Translations under genes and position numbers: made by a program
Notes under the pieces: generated by a model
The model's input: only the letters and a program-made list of their open reading frames with translations
Told to the model about the DNA's origin: nothing
The model's database searches: none
Shown here: piece after piece, positions 32,433 to 41,175 of the stretch
Layout of the letters: each line of letters starts with the position of its first letter
Position numbering within the stretch: position 1 is the stretch's first letter
Source of the DNA: Phytohabitans houttuyneae
Lineage (GTDB): Bacteria > Actinomycetota > Actinomycetes > Mycobacteriales > Micromonosporaceae
Assembly (NCBI RefSeq): GCF_011764425.1
Contig: NZ_BLPF01000001.1
Coordinates: 186,001-250,000 of the forward strand
Length of the DNA stretch: 64,000 nucleotides
Direction: 5' to 3'

Positions 32433-32613
32433 GGCAGTGGCCTGCGTTGTCCCCAAGTACCGGCTTAGCCGATGGAAGGCGCGGTTTTGTCCGGGTCGGC
32501 GCGACATCGTCGATCCCGAGCCGAGCGCGACGCCCCGTACCGCCGCCGGCGCGCAAGGCACGGCCGACCGGTGCCCGAAAGAAGGCGGGCCGAACAGCGC
32601 GGCCCCGCTCACG

Positions 32614-33060
32614 TCACGGCTGGTACGAGCCCGGCGTCCAGCAGCGCGCCGACACGCCGATCCGGTTCCACGCGTTGATGGTCACGATCGTGGCCAGCAG
32701 TTGGGCCAGCTCGCCCTCGTCGAAGGCCTTGGCGGCGTCCGCCCACACGTCGTCGGGCACGCCGGCGCGGGTGGGTACGGTCACGGCCTCGGTGAGCGCC
32801 AAAGCAGCGCGCTCCCGCTCGGTGAAGTACGGCACCTCGCGCCACACCGGCAGCGCGTACAGGCGCTGCTCGGTCTCGCCCTGCGCGCGGGCGTCCTTCG
32901 TGTGCATGTCCACGCAGTACCCGCAGCCGTTGATCTGGGAGGCGTGCGTGCGCACCAGCTCGCGCAGCGGCCGGTCGAGCGGTCCCTCGCCGGATGCGAC
33001 GTCGAGGCGGCCCAGGGCCTTGGAGAACCCGGGGGCGAGCGTGTCGAAGTCCAGTCTCAT
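32614..33060 (-). CDS. Carboxymuconolactone decarboxylase/AhpD-like protein
   Basis: 148 residues. Reads THASQINGCGYCVDMHTKDA: the redox motif Cys46-x2-Cys49-x3-His53 of AhpD-like alkylhydroperoxidases, which use a Cys pair and a proton-relay His to reduce peroxides. EQRLYALPVWREVPYFTERE and VTINAWNRIGVSA are family blocks. The ATG follows TAGCGT (33073-33068 on the minus strand) by seven bases, so it may be leaderless. Two direct repeats TGGGCCAAT lie 36 and 61 bases upstream. Confidence 0.9.
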   Translation of the reverse strand: MRLDFDTLAPGFSKALGRLDVASGEGPLDRPLRELVRTHASQINGCGYCVDMHTKDARAQGETEQRLYALPVWREVPYFTERERAALALTEAVTVPTRAGVPDDVWADAAKAFDEGELAQLLATIVTINAWNRIGVSARCWTPGSYQP

Positions 33061-33400
33061 GGCCCTAACGCTATGGCGGTTCCCGCGCCGATCGCTGGGC
33101 CAATCGGCGATCAACCGCAGTGGGCCAATGCCGCATCACGGATCAGCACCGGTCTTTTCGTGCGGTTAGCCGTTCCTTAAGTTTGTTTGTCGTTCGGGCT
33201 TGCCAACCCCATCGATGAACCTCTACGGCGGGTCGTGCGTGTGGGCGCAATTGCGGACAAACCAGTATCGCGTGGAGCGTCGCCGAGCCTCAAAACTCGC
33301 TTAAACACAGGGTTTTGCCTGTTTGACAGGCATCGACGCGCCGGGAGTACGCTCCGCCCGCTGCTCGGCTCCCTGCTCTCCGCCCCCTGGAGGCCTGCTC
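33061..33400. other. Intergenic region with direct repeats and a possible promoter
   Basis: 340 bases between divergent genes. TGGGCCAAT occurs at 33096-33104 and 33121-33129, 25 bases apart, on the AhpD side; such spacing suits a regulator bound on one face. On the other side TTGACA (33323-33328) and TACGCT (33348-33353), spaced 19, may drive the lipoprotein gene. A short palindrome GCCTGT/ACAGGC flanks the -35 box. No gene is seen. Confidence 0.4.
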
Positions 33401-34498
33401 ATGGCACCTGGCTCGCTCCCCCGGCACTCCGCCCGCCTGCGCGTGGCGCTGGCGGTCCTCGCCGTCTTCGCTACCGCGGTGGCCGGCTGCGCCAAGCAGC
33501 CCGGAGAGCAGGTCGTCAACGAGGCGGCCGGTGACCCGGGCGTGGCCGCCAGCGAGGAGGGGTACGACGAGTCGGCGCCGGCGGACGGCGCGGACGCCAC
33601 CTCACCCGCGGCGCGCAGCACGCCGGACCGGACCAAGAAGCCCAACCGGCCGGCGACCACCCGGCCAGCGCCCGCCGACGACCCGACCACGCCGGACGAC
33701 GACGACCCGAGCACCCCCGCCGGGGAGCGGACGACGCAGGCCGAGCAGCCGCCCGCGGTGAACCGCGCCACGACCCGCCCGCCCGCGACCACCCGCCCGC
33801 CGGCGACGCGGCGGCCGGCCGTCACCACGGGCCCGCCGCAGCCCGGCCGCACCACGCGCCCGCCGGTCACGACCGGCCCGCCGCAGCCGGACCCCGGTGA
33901 CGACGACCCGACGACCCCGCCGCCGCCCGCGACCACGACCGCGCCGCCGCCGCTGGACTTCGGGCCGGACGAGTGCGCCGAGGGGAACGGCCTGCCGCTG
34001 CACGACGGCTTCCAGAACGGCGGCCGGTGCGTCGACACCGAGATGGGCGAGGTCGCCGACGCCGCGAACAACCCGTCGCTGCTCATCACCGAGGCGCCGG
34101 AGCAGGTCGGCGTCAACCAGCCCTTCACGATCCGGGTCAGCACCCGCAACCTGATCCGCGACCGCTTCCTGCCGGCCGGGCAGGGTGGGTACTACGTGGA
34201 CATGTCGATCCTGAACGCGCAGGGCCTGGTGCGCGGCCACTTCCACACCGCCTGCCGCATCCTCACCAGCACCGAGGTCGCGCCGGAGCCGGCGCCCGCG
34301 CCCGCGTTCTTCGTCGCGACGGAGGACCGCCAGGGCAGCAGCGAGCCGGACGTGATCGAGATCCGCGTGCCGGGGCTGCCGCAGGCCGGTACCTTCCAGT
34401 GCTCGGCCTGGGCCGGCGACGCCTCCCACCGGATCCCGATGATGCAGCGCGCCAACCAGATCCCGGCGCTGGACTCCGTCCGCGTCGAGGTCGACTGA
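33401..34498 (+). CDS. Lipoprotein with long Thr/Pro linker and C-terminal folded domain
   Basis: 365 residues with GGAGG ahead of the ATG. The signal ends in VAGC (lipobox, Cys30). Residues 60-185 are a Thr/Pro/Arg/Asp-rich linker with repeats such as TTRPPATTRPPATRRPAVTT, a wall-spanning stalk. The last 180 residues are a folded domain (LDFGPDECAEGNGLPLHDGF, PFTIRVSTRNLIRDRF, GHFHTACRILTSTEVAPEP, TFQCSAWAGDASHRIPMMQR) with paired cysteines. The domain recurs in actinobacteria as a hypothetical exported protein, so function is unknown. It is convergent with the next gene, eight bases apart. Confidence 0.78.
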   Translation: MAPGSLPRHSARLRVALAVLAVFATAVAGCAKQPGEQVVNEAAGDPGVAASEEGYDESAPADGADATSPAARSTPDRTKKPNRPATTRPAPADDPTTPDDDDPSTPAGERTTQAEQPPAVNRATTRPPATTRPPATRRPAVTTGPPQPGRTTRPPVTTGPPQPDPGDDDPTTPPPPATTTAPPPLDFGPDECAEGNGLPLHDGFQNGGRCVDTEMGEVADAANNPSLLITEAPEQVGVNQPFTIRVSTRNLIRDRFLPAGQGGYYVDMSILNAQGLVRGHFHTACRILTSTEVAPEPAPAPAFFVATEDRQGSSEPDVIEIRVPGLPQAGTFQCSAWAGDASHRIPMMQRANQIPALDSVRVEVD

Positions 34499-34506
34499 CC
34501 CGCGGC

Positions 34507-35196
34507 TCAGATCGGACGCGTGGCGAAGGCCATCTGCAGGTACGGCAGGTCGTCGCGGGGCACCGCCGCCGTGAGCACGGTGTGGGGGTCGAGGTCGACG
34601 CCCACGCCGTACACGTCGGGGTCGGTGTCGATGCGGAGACCGTCCCGCGTGACGCCGTCGACCACCACGGGTATGCCCGGCTCGGCGCAGCGCTCGTTCA
34701 CCGGACTGTCCACTTCGTACGGAGGGTGGTCGCCCACGACCCGCGTCCGCCGGAACTGGTTGGCCACGATGTGGTTGACGTGCTCGACCAGCAGGGCTCG
34801 CACGGTGTCGAACTCGCCCGGCTCGCGGGTCCACCGGGTGCGCACGCACTCCCACAGCGCCGGGTAGCGCATCCGCCGGACCTGCTCCTCCAGCCACGGC
34901 GCCCGCGCCCACGGCGGCTGCTCCGCGAGCGCGCGGCGCTGCTCGTCGTCCAGCTCGGCGAGGTTGACCGGGTCGTCGGGGTCGTCCGGGTTGCGCCACA
35001 GCGTGTAGGTGACGCTCACCTCGCAGGACTCGAGGACCCCGTTGACCGTCCCGGAGCCGAGGCCGATCGCGTCCCAGTCTTCGGCGTGGCGCTGGGGCAC
35101 GAGGCCGAAGACCGGCACGGGCATCCGCCGCGCCTGCTCGCGCCACTCCAGGCGCGGGTCCGGCTCGTGCTCGCCGCCGACCCCCGCGAACCTCAT
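34507..35196 (-). CDS. Conserved hypothetical protein
   Basis: 229 residues, TGGTGGG just before the ATG. Cytoplasmic by composition: no signal, no helix. Visible features are a Trp-rich, Pro-rich middle (PPWARAPWLEEQVRRMRYPA, WECVRTRWTREPGEFD) and a C-terminal strand-rich part (IPVVVDGVTRDGLRIDTDPD). I do not recognise a family. The C-terminal part looks like a ligand-binding or immunity-type fold but I have no proof. Confidence 0.6.
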   Translation of the reverse strand: MRFAGVGGEHEPDPRLEWREQARRMPVPVFGLVPQRHAEDWDAIGLGSGTVNGVLESCEVSVTYTLWRNPDDPDDPVNLAELDDEQRRALAEQPPWARAPWLEEQVRRMRYPALWECVRTRWTREPGEFDTVRALLVEHVNHIVANQFRRTRVVGDHPPYEVDSPVNERCAEPGIPVVVDGVTRDGLRIDTDPDVYGVGVDLDPHTVLTAAVPRDDLPYLQMAFATRPI

Positions 35197-35230
35197 CCCA
35201 CCAGTCTGCCGCAACGAAGGGCCGGGCACG

Positions 35231-35265
35231 GCTCGGGGCGCGGGCGAAAGGCCCGCGCCCCGAGC
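35231..35265 (-). terminator. Strong terminator of the M36 peptidase gene
   Basis: A perfect 15-base stem, GCTCGGGGCGCGGGC with GCCCGCGCCCCGAGC, around the five-base loop GAAAG, four bases after the stop. Confidence 0.88.
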
Positions 35266-35269
35266 TGGC

Positions 35270-38146
35270 TCAGCGGGTGAACGCCTGGAACTCCGATACC
35301 CGGACCTGGGACGCGAACGGGCTGGCCGTCGCGCAGTCCGTCGCCGTCGCCGGGTCGGCGTCCTGCTCGCCGGCGTAGAGCGGGTTGCCGGTGCACTGGC
35401 TGGCGACCACCTCGAGGCGCAGGTGGGTCGCCGGGGTCGGGGTGAAGCGGAACTGCCGCAGGTTCAGCGACGGCGCCGTGGGGCGGAAGTTGCCGGACGG
35501 GAACGCGTCGCTGGGACTGCGGTACACCCGCCGCCAGCCGGCGTCCGTCGCGCAGTCCGCGGTCGTGGCGTCGCAGGCCCACACGTTGAACGAGCGGAGC
35601 GCGGAGAAGCGGTTCTGCGCGTTCGGGTCGGGGTCGCCGACGATGGCGGGGCGCAGCAGCGCGCTCACGTTGACCACGCTGACCCGCTGCGGCAGGTCAC
35701 CGGCGAGGTCGACGGTGAGCGCACGGCCGGCCACGCCGTCCAGCGAGGCCCAGTTGGTGCCCTCGGTCTCGTCGATCAGCAGCGGGACGTTGACGCCCGG
35801 CCCGCTCACCGTGGCACCGCCGGCCGCCGCGGCGAGGTTGCGCGGCAGGTTGACCTTCAGGTCCTGGGCCCGGCCGGGCAGGAAGAGCGTGGTGAACTTG
35901 CGGTGGCCGTACCCCGGGCCGGTGGCGACGAGGTTGAACTGCTTGCCGCCGATGATCTCGAAGGTGTCGCCCAGCTCGGTCTCCGGGTCGGTGTCGGCGA
36001 CCGGGGTGGCCCGCGCCTCGTAGTCACCCACGTACAGCCGGATCGGCGCGCCCTCCGAGTCGCCCAGCGGGCGGAGCGTGACGGTGGCGTTGTCGGCGTA
36101 CGGGGAGGCGAAGCTCGGCACCGGGTCGGCGTCGCTCGGGCCGCTGGTGGCGTCCCGGCCCATGCCTGCCTGCGCGAACGCGTTCCACATCAGCTCCTGG
36201 TTGGCGCCGCCGAAGCGGACCAGGTCGGCGGCGAGCATGTTGTCACGCATGTCGAGCATGCTGAACTGGCTGGCCGCCTGGAGCAGGAACGAGTCGAACA
36301 TCAGCTGCGCCCACCGCCGGTTGCCCGGGCAGGACGCGACCTCGACAAGGCCGTCGGCGCAGCGGGCCTGCAGCGAGGGCGTGCCGCTGCCGTACCGGGC
36401 GACGAACGCGCCGCGCAGCCGCACCTGGGTGGCGCTCCAGATCTCGCCGTCCGCGTGCTGCTGCTGGCCGACGAGGTCGTACCCGACGTCGGAGTAGTTG
36501 AGCGGGCTGCGCGTCGAGTCGTAGTTGCGGATGCCGTTGACGGTGTTGCCGGTGACGTACCCGCCGGTGATGAACGGGCTCTCGCCGGGCGGGCGGAAGC
36601 CGTACTCCAGCAGGTACTCGGCCGCGAGCAGGTCACCCCACGACTCGCCCATCGCGGAGCCCTGCAGCGAGCCGATGCCCGTGTCCGGCCCCGCGATCAT
36701 GCGGTTGGTGATCGCGTGCGTGTACTCGTGCCCGATCACCGTCATGTCGTAGTCGCCGTCGACGCACGGCGGGTACGCCCCACCGGCCTGCGGCTGCCAC
36801 AGGAACATGTTGGTCGTCGGCGGGAGGCCGTCGCGGCCGGTGCCCTGGTTGGCGTTGTTGCGGCTGCCGCCGAGCGCGTTCGCCTGCGCGCGGCCGGTCT
36901 CGGGGTCGCCGCCGAGGCCGTCGCCGGAGACGTTGACCGCCTGCATGTTCCAGGCGGACTCGGTGAAGCCGAGGTTGAACGCCCAGTCGTGCATGCGGTT
37001 GTGCATCGCGAAGAGGTTGGCGATCGCCGCGTCCGCGTCGTTGCGCTGCGCGGAGGTGAAGACGGTGGGGTTGCAGCGGGACTGCCGCCACTGGTCGGTG
37101 AACGGGTAGATGTACTCGCGGTTCGGGCTCGGCGTCGCCGGCACGGCGGGGTTGCCGGCGCCGAGGCTGAGCGTGTTGTCGGCCGCGTTGCCGCGCGAGG
37201 TGAAGGTGGGCAGGCCGGTCGTGAGGTCGACGTCCCACGCCTCGCCGGTGTTGGGGTCGCGGACCGCCTTCACGCAGCGGCCGACCTCCTCCTGGCACCA
37301 CAGCACGCGCGGGTCGCGGCCGGCCGGGATGGTGGCCGGCGGCGTGGACGGGAAGACCGCCCAGCGCGGGTTGTCCGAGTCGAAGTCGACGAGGTCCTCG
37401 CGAACCAGCACCTCGCCGCTGCGACCGTCCACATAGGTCGTCACGGCGACCGGGTCGGCGGCGGCCGGTGAGGTGAGCGTCACCGCGTACGCGTCGCGCG
37501 GCCCGTCGGCCGGCGTCGGCACGGCAACCCGCCGCACGTCACTGCTTCCCGTGGACGCGCCGAGGCCGGCGTTGGCACGGGCGATGGCCACGGCCTCCGC
37601 CGCGCTGAGCGTGGCCGGTTCGGGCGCGCTCGTGTCGCGGGACAGCGACGAGGTGACCCGCACGACTTTGTCGCCGGTGACCAGGACGGTCACCAGGCCG
37701 TCGTGGCCGGCGGGCAGGTCGCCGAAGCGCTGCCGCAGCGTCACCACCGTGCCGCTGCCCATCGGCCGGACCAGCAGCGGCTCCAGCGCGGCGACGGCCG
37801 CCTCGTCAAGGCCGAAGAGGTCGCGGTTGCCGGCCAGGTACGCCCGGGCGGCCGCCTCCGCGCCGGCGGGCAGGCCGGTCGCGAGCGGCTTCGCGCCGGT
37901 GCCGAGCGCGCTCGGTGTACCCAGCGCGTTGAAGCGGACGTCGCCCAGCGCGCTGGCGCGGGCGCGCTGCGCGGCGCTCGGTGCGACGGTGCCGTCGCGG
38001 TTGTCGAGGTCGCGGGAGACGTGCTTCTCCCCCGGCAGGCTGAGGTCGGGCGGGGCCGCGGGAGCCGCGGTCGCCGATCCGGAAACGGCTGGTGGTCCAG
38101 CGATGAGTACGACGGCGGTGATCACAGCCGCGGCCACTCTGCGCAC
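35270..38146 (-). CDS. Secreted M36 (fungalysin-type) zinc metallopeptidase
   Basis: 958 residues from a GTG with GGGGGGACC ahead. Sec signal (VITAVVLIAGPPAVSGSATA), then a FTP/PepSY propeptide (about 60-250: GLDEAAVAALEPLLVRPMGS, TYVDGRSGEVLVREDLVDFD) and the catalytic domain, with HEYTH at 473-477 (VIGHEYTHAITNRMIAG) and the third ligand in GSAMGESWGDLLAAEYLL. HNRMHDWAFNLGFTESAWNM is the other M36 block. After residue 700 come a PKD/Fn-like part and a discoidin-like end domain (LNLRQFRFTPTPATHLRLEV). Activated outside the cell by propeptide removal; degrades proteins for nutrition. Confidence 0.93.
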   Translation of the reverse strand: MRRVAAAVITAVVLIAGPPAVSGSATAAPAAPPDLSLPGEKHVSRDLDNRDGTVAPSAAQRARASALGDVRFNALGTPSALGTGAKPLATGLPAGAEAAARAYLAGNRDLFGLDEAAVAALEPLLVRPMGSGTVVTLRQRFGDLPAGHDGLVTVLVTGDKVVRVTSSLSRDTSAPEPATLSAAEAVAIARANAGLGASTGSSDVRRVAVPTPADGPRDAYAVTLTSPAAADPVAVTTYVDGRSGEVLVREDLVDFDSDNPRWAVFPSTPPATIPAGRDPRVLWCQEEVGRCVKAVRDPNTGEAWDVDLTTGLPTFTSRGNAADNTLSLGAGNPAVPATPSPNREYIYPFTDQWRQSRCNPTVFTSAQRNDADAAIANLFAMHNRMHDWAFNLGFTESAWNMQAVNVSGDGLGGDPETGRAQANALGGSRNNANQGTGRDGLPPTTNMFLWQPQAGGAYPPCVDGDYDMTVIGHEYTHAITNRMIAGPDTGIGSLQGSAMGESWGDLLAAEYLLEYGFRPPGESPFITGGYVTGNTVNGIRNYDSTRSPLNYSDVGYDLVGQQQHADGEIWSATQVRLRGAFVARYGSGTPSLQARCADGLVEVASCPGNRRWAQLMFDSFLLQAASQFSMLDMRDNMLAADLVRFGGANQELMWNAFAQAGMGRDATSGPSDADPVPSFASPYADNATVTLRPLGDSEGAPIRLYVGDYEARATPVADTDPETELGDTFEIIGGKQFNLVATGPGYGHRKFTTLFLPGRAQDLKVNLPRNLAAAAGGATVSGPGVNVPLLIDETEGTNWASLDGVAGRALTVDLAGDLPQRVSVVNVSALLRPAIVGDPDPNAQNRFSALRSFNVWACDATTADCATDAGWRRVYRSPSDAFPSGNFRPTAPSLNLRQFRFTPTPATHLRLEVVASQCTGNPLYAGEQDADPATATDCATASPFASQVRVSEFQAFTR

Positions 38147-38538
38147 GACGGTCCCCCTCGGTCGATGCAAGTCTTTGCATGTGTGGATACCCGCCCACCC
38201 TGGTGGGGGCAAGGGCACCCGCCCGCGCGCACCGCTGCGGAGGACTGTCCACGCAGGTCAGAGCCGCCGGCCCGGAGGCGCTATGGAGCAACCGGTATGG
38301 AACCGAATGGTGGGCGGCGCCGGTTTCACCCGGTTCGTCGCCGCGCGACCGCAACGTCCCATGACCTCATCAGGACTTGCTCTTCGATACATGTGTGGGA
38401 AAGGTCCCGATCCGCCCAGAGGTCTGTCGCTGGGGCGTCACATGCGGTTAGGTAAGCAGGCAGAGGGGTATGTACCGGCTCTGTTTCCACGGTGACCGGG
38501 GTGGACGGCGATCGAGCCTCAGCGCGGAGGTGGCGGCC
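38147..38538. promoter_or_regulatory. Intergenic region with a DosR half-box before the stress-protein gene
   Basis: 392 bases between divergent genes. AAAGGTCCC (38400-38408) equals one half plus spacer of the DosR-like boxes at 8068 and 11549, 131 bases before the stress-protein start; the other half (GTGTGGG) does not match. Universal stress genes are common DosR targets, so I note it as a weak site. A leading in-frame stretch from 38470 could code 23 more residues but has no ribosome site. No other gene is seen. Confidence 0.35.
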
Positions 38539-39360
38539 ATGGCGGGTACAGAAGCGCCTGTTGCGGTTGGTGTGAAGGATTTGGCGACGGATGTGGCGGC
38601 CGTGCGCGTGGCAGCGGCCGAGGCGGCGGCGACAGGCCGTCCGTTACGCATCGTGCACGCGTTCATGTGGCCGCTGGAGCTGCCTCCGGGAGACGACGGC
38701 GCGGAGCGCGAGCAGGCGGAGCGGATCGTGGCGGACGCCGCCGCGCAGGCCCGCGAGTGGCACCGCGGCCTGGAGGTGACGCCCGAGGTCGTCGACGGCG
38801 AGATGATCGAGGTGCTGCTGCGGACCGCCGCGCGCGCCTCCATGCTCGTGATCGGCAGCGACGACCCCGAAGGCCCGGCCGACCCCACGGCGTCCGTGTC
38901 GTTCCAGGTGGCCGCGCGGGCGGCCGGCCCGGTGCTGTGCGTCCGCGGCTCGGGCACGACGGGCGGCCCGGTGGTGGTCGGCGTCGACGGCTCCGCGGAC
39001 GCGGCCGTCGGCCTGGCGACCGCCGTCGAGGAGGCACAGCGCAGGCAGGCCCCGCTGGTGGTCCTGCACGCCGAGGGCGCGGCCTGCGCCGAGACCCACG
39101 CCACGGGCGGCCTCAAGGTCGAGCACCGCCGCGTCGAGGGCCCGGCCGGCCAGGCGCTGAACAGCGCATCCGCCGACGCCCAGCTCGTCGTGGTCGGCGC
39201 GCAGGGCGACCGGCCCACGCCGCTCGGCCCGGTCACCCAGGCGGTGCTGCGGCACGCCGACTGCCCGGTGCTGGTGGCCCGCAGCCGGAACGTGCCCGTG
39301 CAGGCCCGGATCCGCCCGGCCCGCCGCCCCGCCACCCGCCTGGGCCCAGCGCTCACCTGA
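38539..39360 (+). CDS. Universal stress protein, two USP domains
   Basis: 273 residues; GGAGGTGG lies eight bases before the ATG. The first USP domain spans about 8-135 (VAVGVKDLATDVAAVRVA, LLRTAARASMLVIGSDDPEG) and lacks the usual DGS start. The second spans 140-255 (VVVGVDGSADAAVGLATAVE, LVVVGAQGDRPTPLGPVTQA, HADCPVLVARS), with the ATP-binding G-x2-G-x9-G(S/T) region altered (GAQGDR-x6-GPVTQA). Tandem USP proteins of this type are induced in hypoxia by DosR in mycobacteria. Convergent with the DNA ligase gene. Confidence 0.88.
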   Translation: MAGTEAPVAVGVKDLATDVAAVRVAAAEAAATGRPLRIVHAFMWPLELPPGDDGAEREQAERIVADAAAQAREWHRGLEVTPEVVDGEMIEVLLRTAARASMLVIGSDDPEGPADPTASVSFQVAARAAGPVLCVRGSGTTGGPVVVGVDGSADAAVGLATAVEEAQRRQAPLVVLHAEGAACAETHATGGLKVEHRRVEGPAGQALNSASADAQLVVVGAQGDRPTPLGPVTQAVLRHADCPVLVARSRNVPVQARIRPARRPATRLGPALT

Positions 39361-39375
39361 CGCCTTGGACGCCGC

Positions 39376-39407
39376 GGCGCCGGCCCGGCTTAGGCTCGGC
39401 CGGCGCC
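39376..39407. terminator. Hairpin between convergent genes
   Basis: GGCGCCGGCC and GGCCGGCGCC pair perfectly around a 12-base loop. The right arm lies within the last codons of the ligase gene. Confidence 0.65.
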
Positions 39408-40466
39408 CAGGACATCTTCGAGATCGAAGTTGACCGGCTCTTCGAGCTGCTCGTAGGTGCACGAGCGCGGCTCGCGGTCGGTGCGCCAGCGAACGAACTG
39501 TGCCGTGTGCCGGAAGCGGACGCCCTCCATGTGGTCGTACCGCACCTCGACCACGCGCTCGGGACGCAGCGGCACGAACGACAGGTCCTTGCCCGACGCC
39601 CACCGGCTCCCCTCGGAGTTGCGCGGCGTGCGGTTTCCCTCCATCTGCCGGGCCCAGTCCCAGGGGTGGTTGTCGAACGTGGTGACAAGCGGCTGCAGCT
39701 CCTCGAAGAGTTCCGCCCGCCGGGCCATCGGGAACGCGCCGATCACGCCGACGCTGGCCAGCACGCCGTCGGCGTTGTAGAGGCCGAGCAGGAGCGAGCC
39801 GATGCGGTCGGGGCCGCTCTTGTGCACGCGGTACCCGGCGACGACGCAGTCCGCGGTGCGCTCGTGCTTGACCTTGAACATGACCCGCTTGTCCGGCTCG
39901 TACACCCCGTCGAGCGGCTTGGCGATCACGCCGTCCAGGCCGGCGCCCTCGAACTGGTGGAACCACCGCCCGGCGACCTCCCGGTCGGTGGTCACCGGCG
40001 TGATGTGGATCGGCGCCTTGGCCGGCGCGAGCGCCTCCTGGAGCGCGGCCCGCCGCTCGGCGAAGGGGCGCTCGGTCCAGTCGGTGTCGCCGAGCGCCAG
40101 CAGGTCGAACGCGACGAAGCGCACCGGCACCGTCTCGGACAGCATCTTGACCCGGCTGGCGGCGGGGTGGATGCGCTGCTGGAGCATCTCGAAGTCGAGC
40201 CGGTCGCCGGACTCGCCGACCAGGATGATCTCGCCGTCGATGACCGCGCGCTCCGGGAAGTTGGCCAGCACCGCCTCGACGAGCTCCGGGAAGTACCGCG
40301 TCATCGGCTTTTCGTTGCGGCTGCCGACCTCCACCTCCGCCCCGTCGCGGAAGATGATCGAGCGGAAGCCGTCCCACTTCGGCTCGAAGCTCATCGCGCC
40401 CTCGGGCAGGCCCTTGACGGCCTTGGCCAGCATCGGCGGTACCGGCGGCATGATCGGAAGTCGCAT
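39390..40466 (-). CDS. ATP-dependent DNA ligase (LigC-like)
   Basis: 358 residues. The adenylation motif is Lys30 in EPKWDGFRSI (K-x-D-G); further motifs are SRNEKPMTRYFPELVEAV, VIDGEIILV, VRFVAFDLLAL, LDGVIAKPLDG and MFKVKHERTADCVVAGY. An OB-fold follows from about residue 215 and ends in VEVRYDHMEGVRFRHTAQFV. Ligases of this size lack nuclease or polymerase parts and act in repair beside the main NAD-dependent enzyme. No Ku or LigD gene is nearby. The start may be leaderless (CAGAAT six bases before the ATG). Confidence 0.93.
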   Translation of the reverse strand: MRLPIMPPVPPMLAKAVKGLPEGAMSFEPKWDGFRSIIFRDGAEVEVGSRNEKPMTRYFPELVEAVLANFPERAVIDGEIILVGESGDRLDFEMLQQRIHPAASRVKMLSETVPVRFVAFDLLALGDTDWTERPFAERRAALQEALAPAKAPIHITPVTTDREVAGRWFHQFEGAGLDGVIAKPLDGVYEPDKRVMFKVKHERTADCVVAGYRVHKSGPDRIGSLLLGLYNADGVLASVGVIGAFPMARRAELFEELQPLVTTFDNHPWDWARQMEGNRTPRNSEGSRWASGKDLSFVPLRPERVVEVRYDHMEGVRFRHTAQFVRWRTDREPRSCTYEQLEEPVNFDLEDVLGAGRA

Positions 40467-40523
40467 GGGCCCATTCTGGCCTGTCACGGCCCGTTTGGGC
40501 GGCCCGCTCCGTACCCTGACCTG

Positions 40524-41168
40524 GTGGACCGGCCCGTTGCGCCGCACTTCGGCGCGCTGCTGGGCGCGATCGTGGTGCTGTACATCCTGATCATCGCGGT
40601 CGGCCAGAACACCGCTGCCGTACCCCTGCGGGTGCTCGTGCTCGGCACGGCGCTCGTGCTGGCCGCGCGGGTCGCCGGCCCACGGCGCTGGATCCGCGCG
40701 GCGCTCGCCGCCGCGCTCGGTGCGGTGCTCCTCAGCGTGGTCGCGGTCGTCGCCGGCGGCACCCGCCTCGCCACGGGCCTCACCAGCGCCGCGACGGTGC
40801 TGCTGGTGTGCGCCACGATCGCGGCGACCATCCACACCGTCGCCGCCCGCAAGCGCGTGGACATCCAGGCGGTGGCCGGGGCGCTCGCCACGTACCTGCT
40901 GCTCGCGCTCCTCTTCTCCAGCCTCCACCAGATGATCGGGGCGATCCACGGCAACCCGTACCTCGAAGGCGTCGACCAGGTCGACGACGCCTCCGCGTTC
41001 CTGTACTTCAGCGTGGTGACGCTGACGACCGTGGGCTACGGCGACATCGTGCCCGCCTCGAACCCCGCCCGCGCCGTCGTGGTCGCCGAGGCGCTGATCG
41101 GCCAGCTGTACCTTGTCTCGGTCGTCGCCGCCGTGGTCGCCCGCTGGACGCCGCGCACCCGGGCGTGA
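40524..41168 (+). CDS. Two-pore-loop-type potassium channel protein (Ion_trans_2)
   Basis: 214 residues from GTG 40524, six bases after TACCCT (40512-40517). About six hydrophobic segments: LLGAIVVLYILIIAV, LRVLVLGTALVLAARV, AALGAVLLSVVAVVA, AATVLLVCATIAATI, then the pore part ALATYLLLALLFSSLHQMI and VVVAEALIGQLYLVSVVAAV. The selectivity filter TTVGYGD is at 168-174. No C-terminal RCK domain, so gating is unknown. Convergent with the zinc-ribbon gene, seven bases apart. Confidence 0.9.
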   Translation: MDRPVAPHFGALLGAIVVLYILIIAVGQNTAAVPLRVLVLGTALVLAARVAGPRRWIRAALAAALGAVLLSVVAVVAGGTRLATGLTSAATVLLVCATIAATIHTVAARKRVDIQAVAGALATYLLLALLFSSLHQMIGAIHGNPYLEGVDQVDDASAFLYFSVVTLTTVGYGDIVPASNPARAVVVAEALIGQLYLVSVVAAVVARWTPRTRA

Positions 41169-41175
41169 CGCCGGG

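Noticed and set aside
35009-37471. 820-residue plus-strand frame opposite the M36 peptidase
   Set aside because: Antisense shadow; the minus strand holds HEYTH and the whole peptidase.
38667-41168. 833-residue frame ending in the K+ channel
   Set aside because: Only its last 214 residues are real; the rest is antisense to the ligase gene or a shifted frame of the stress gene.
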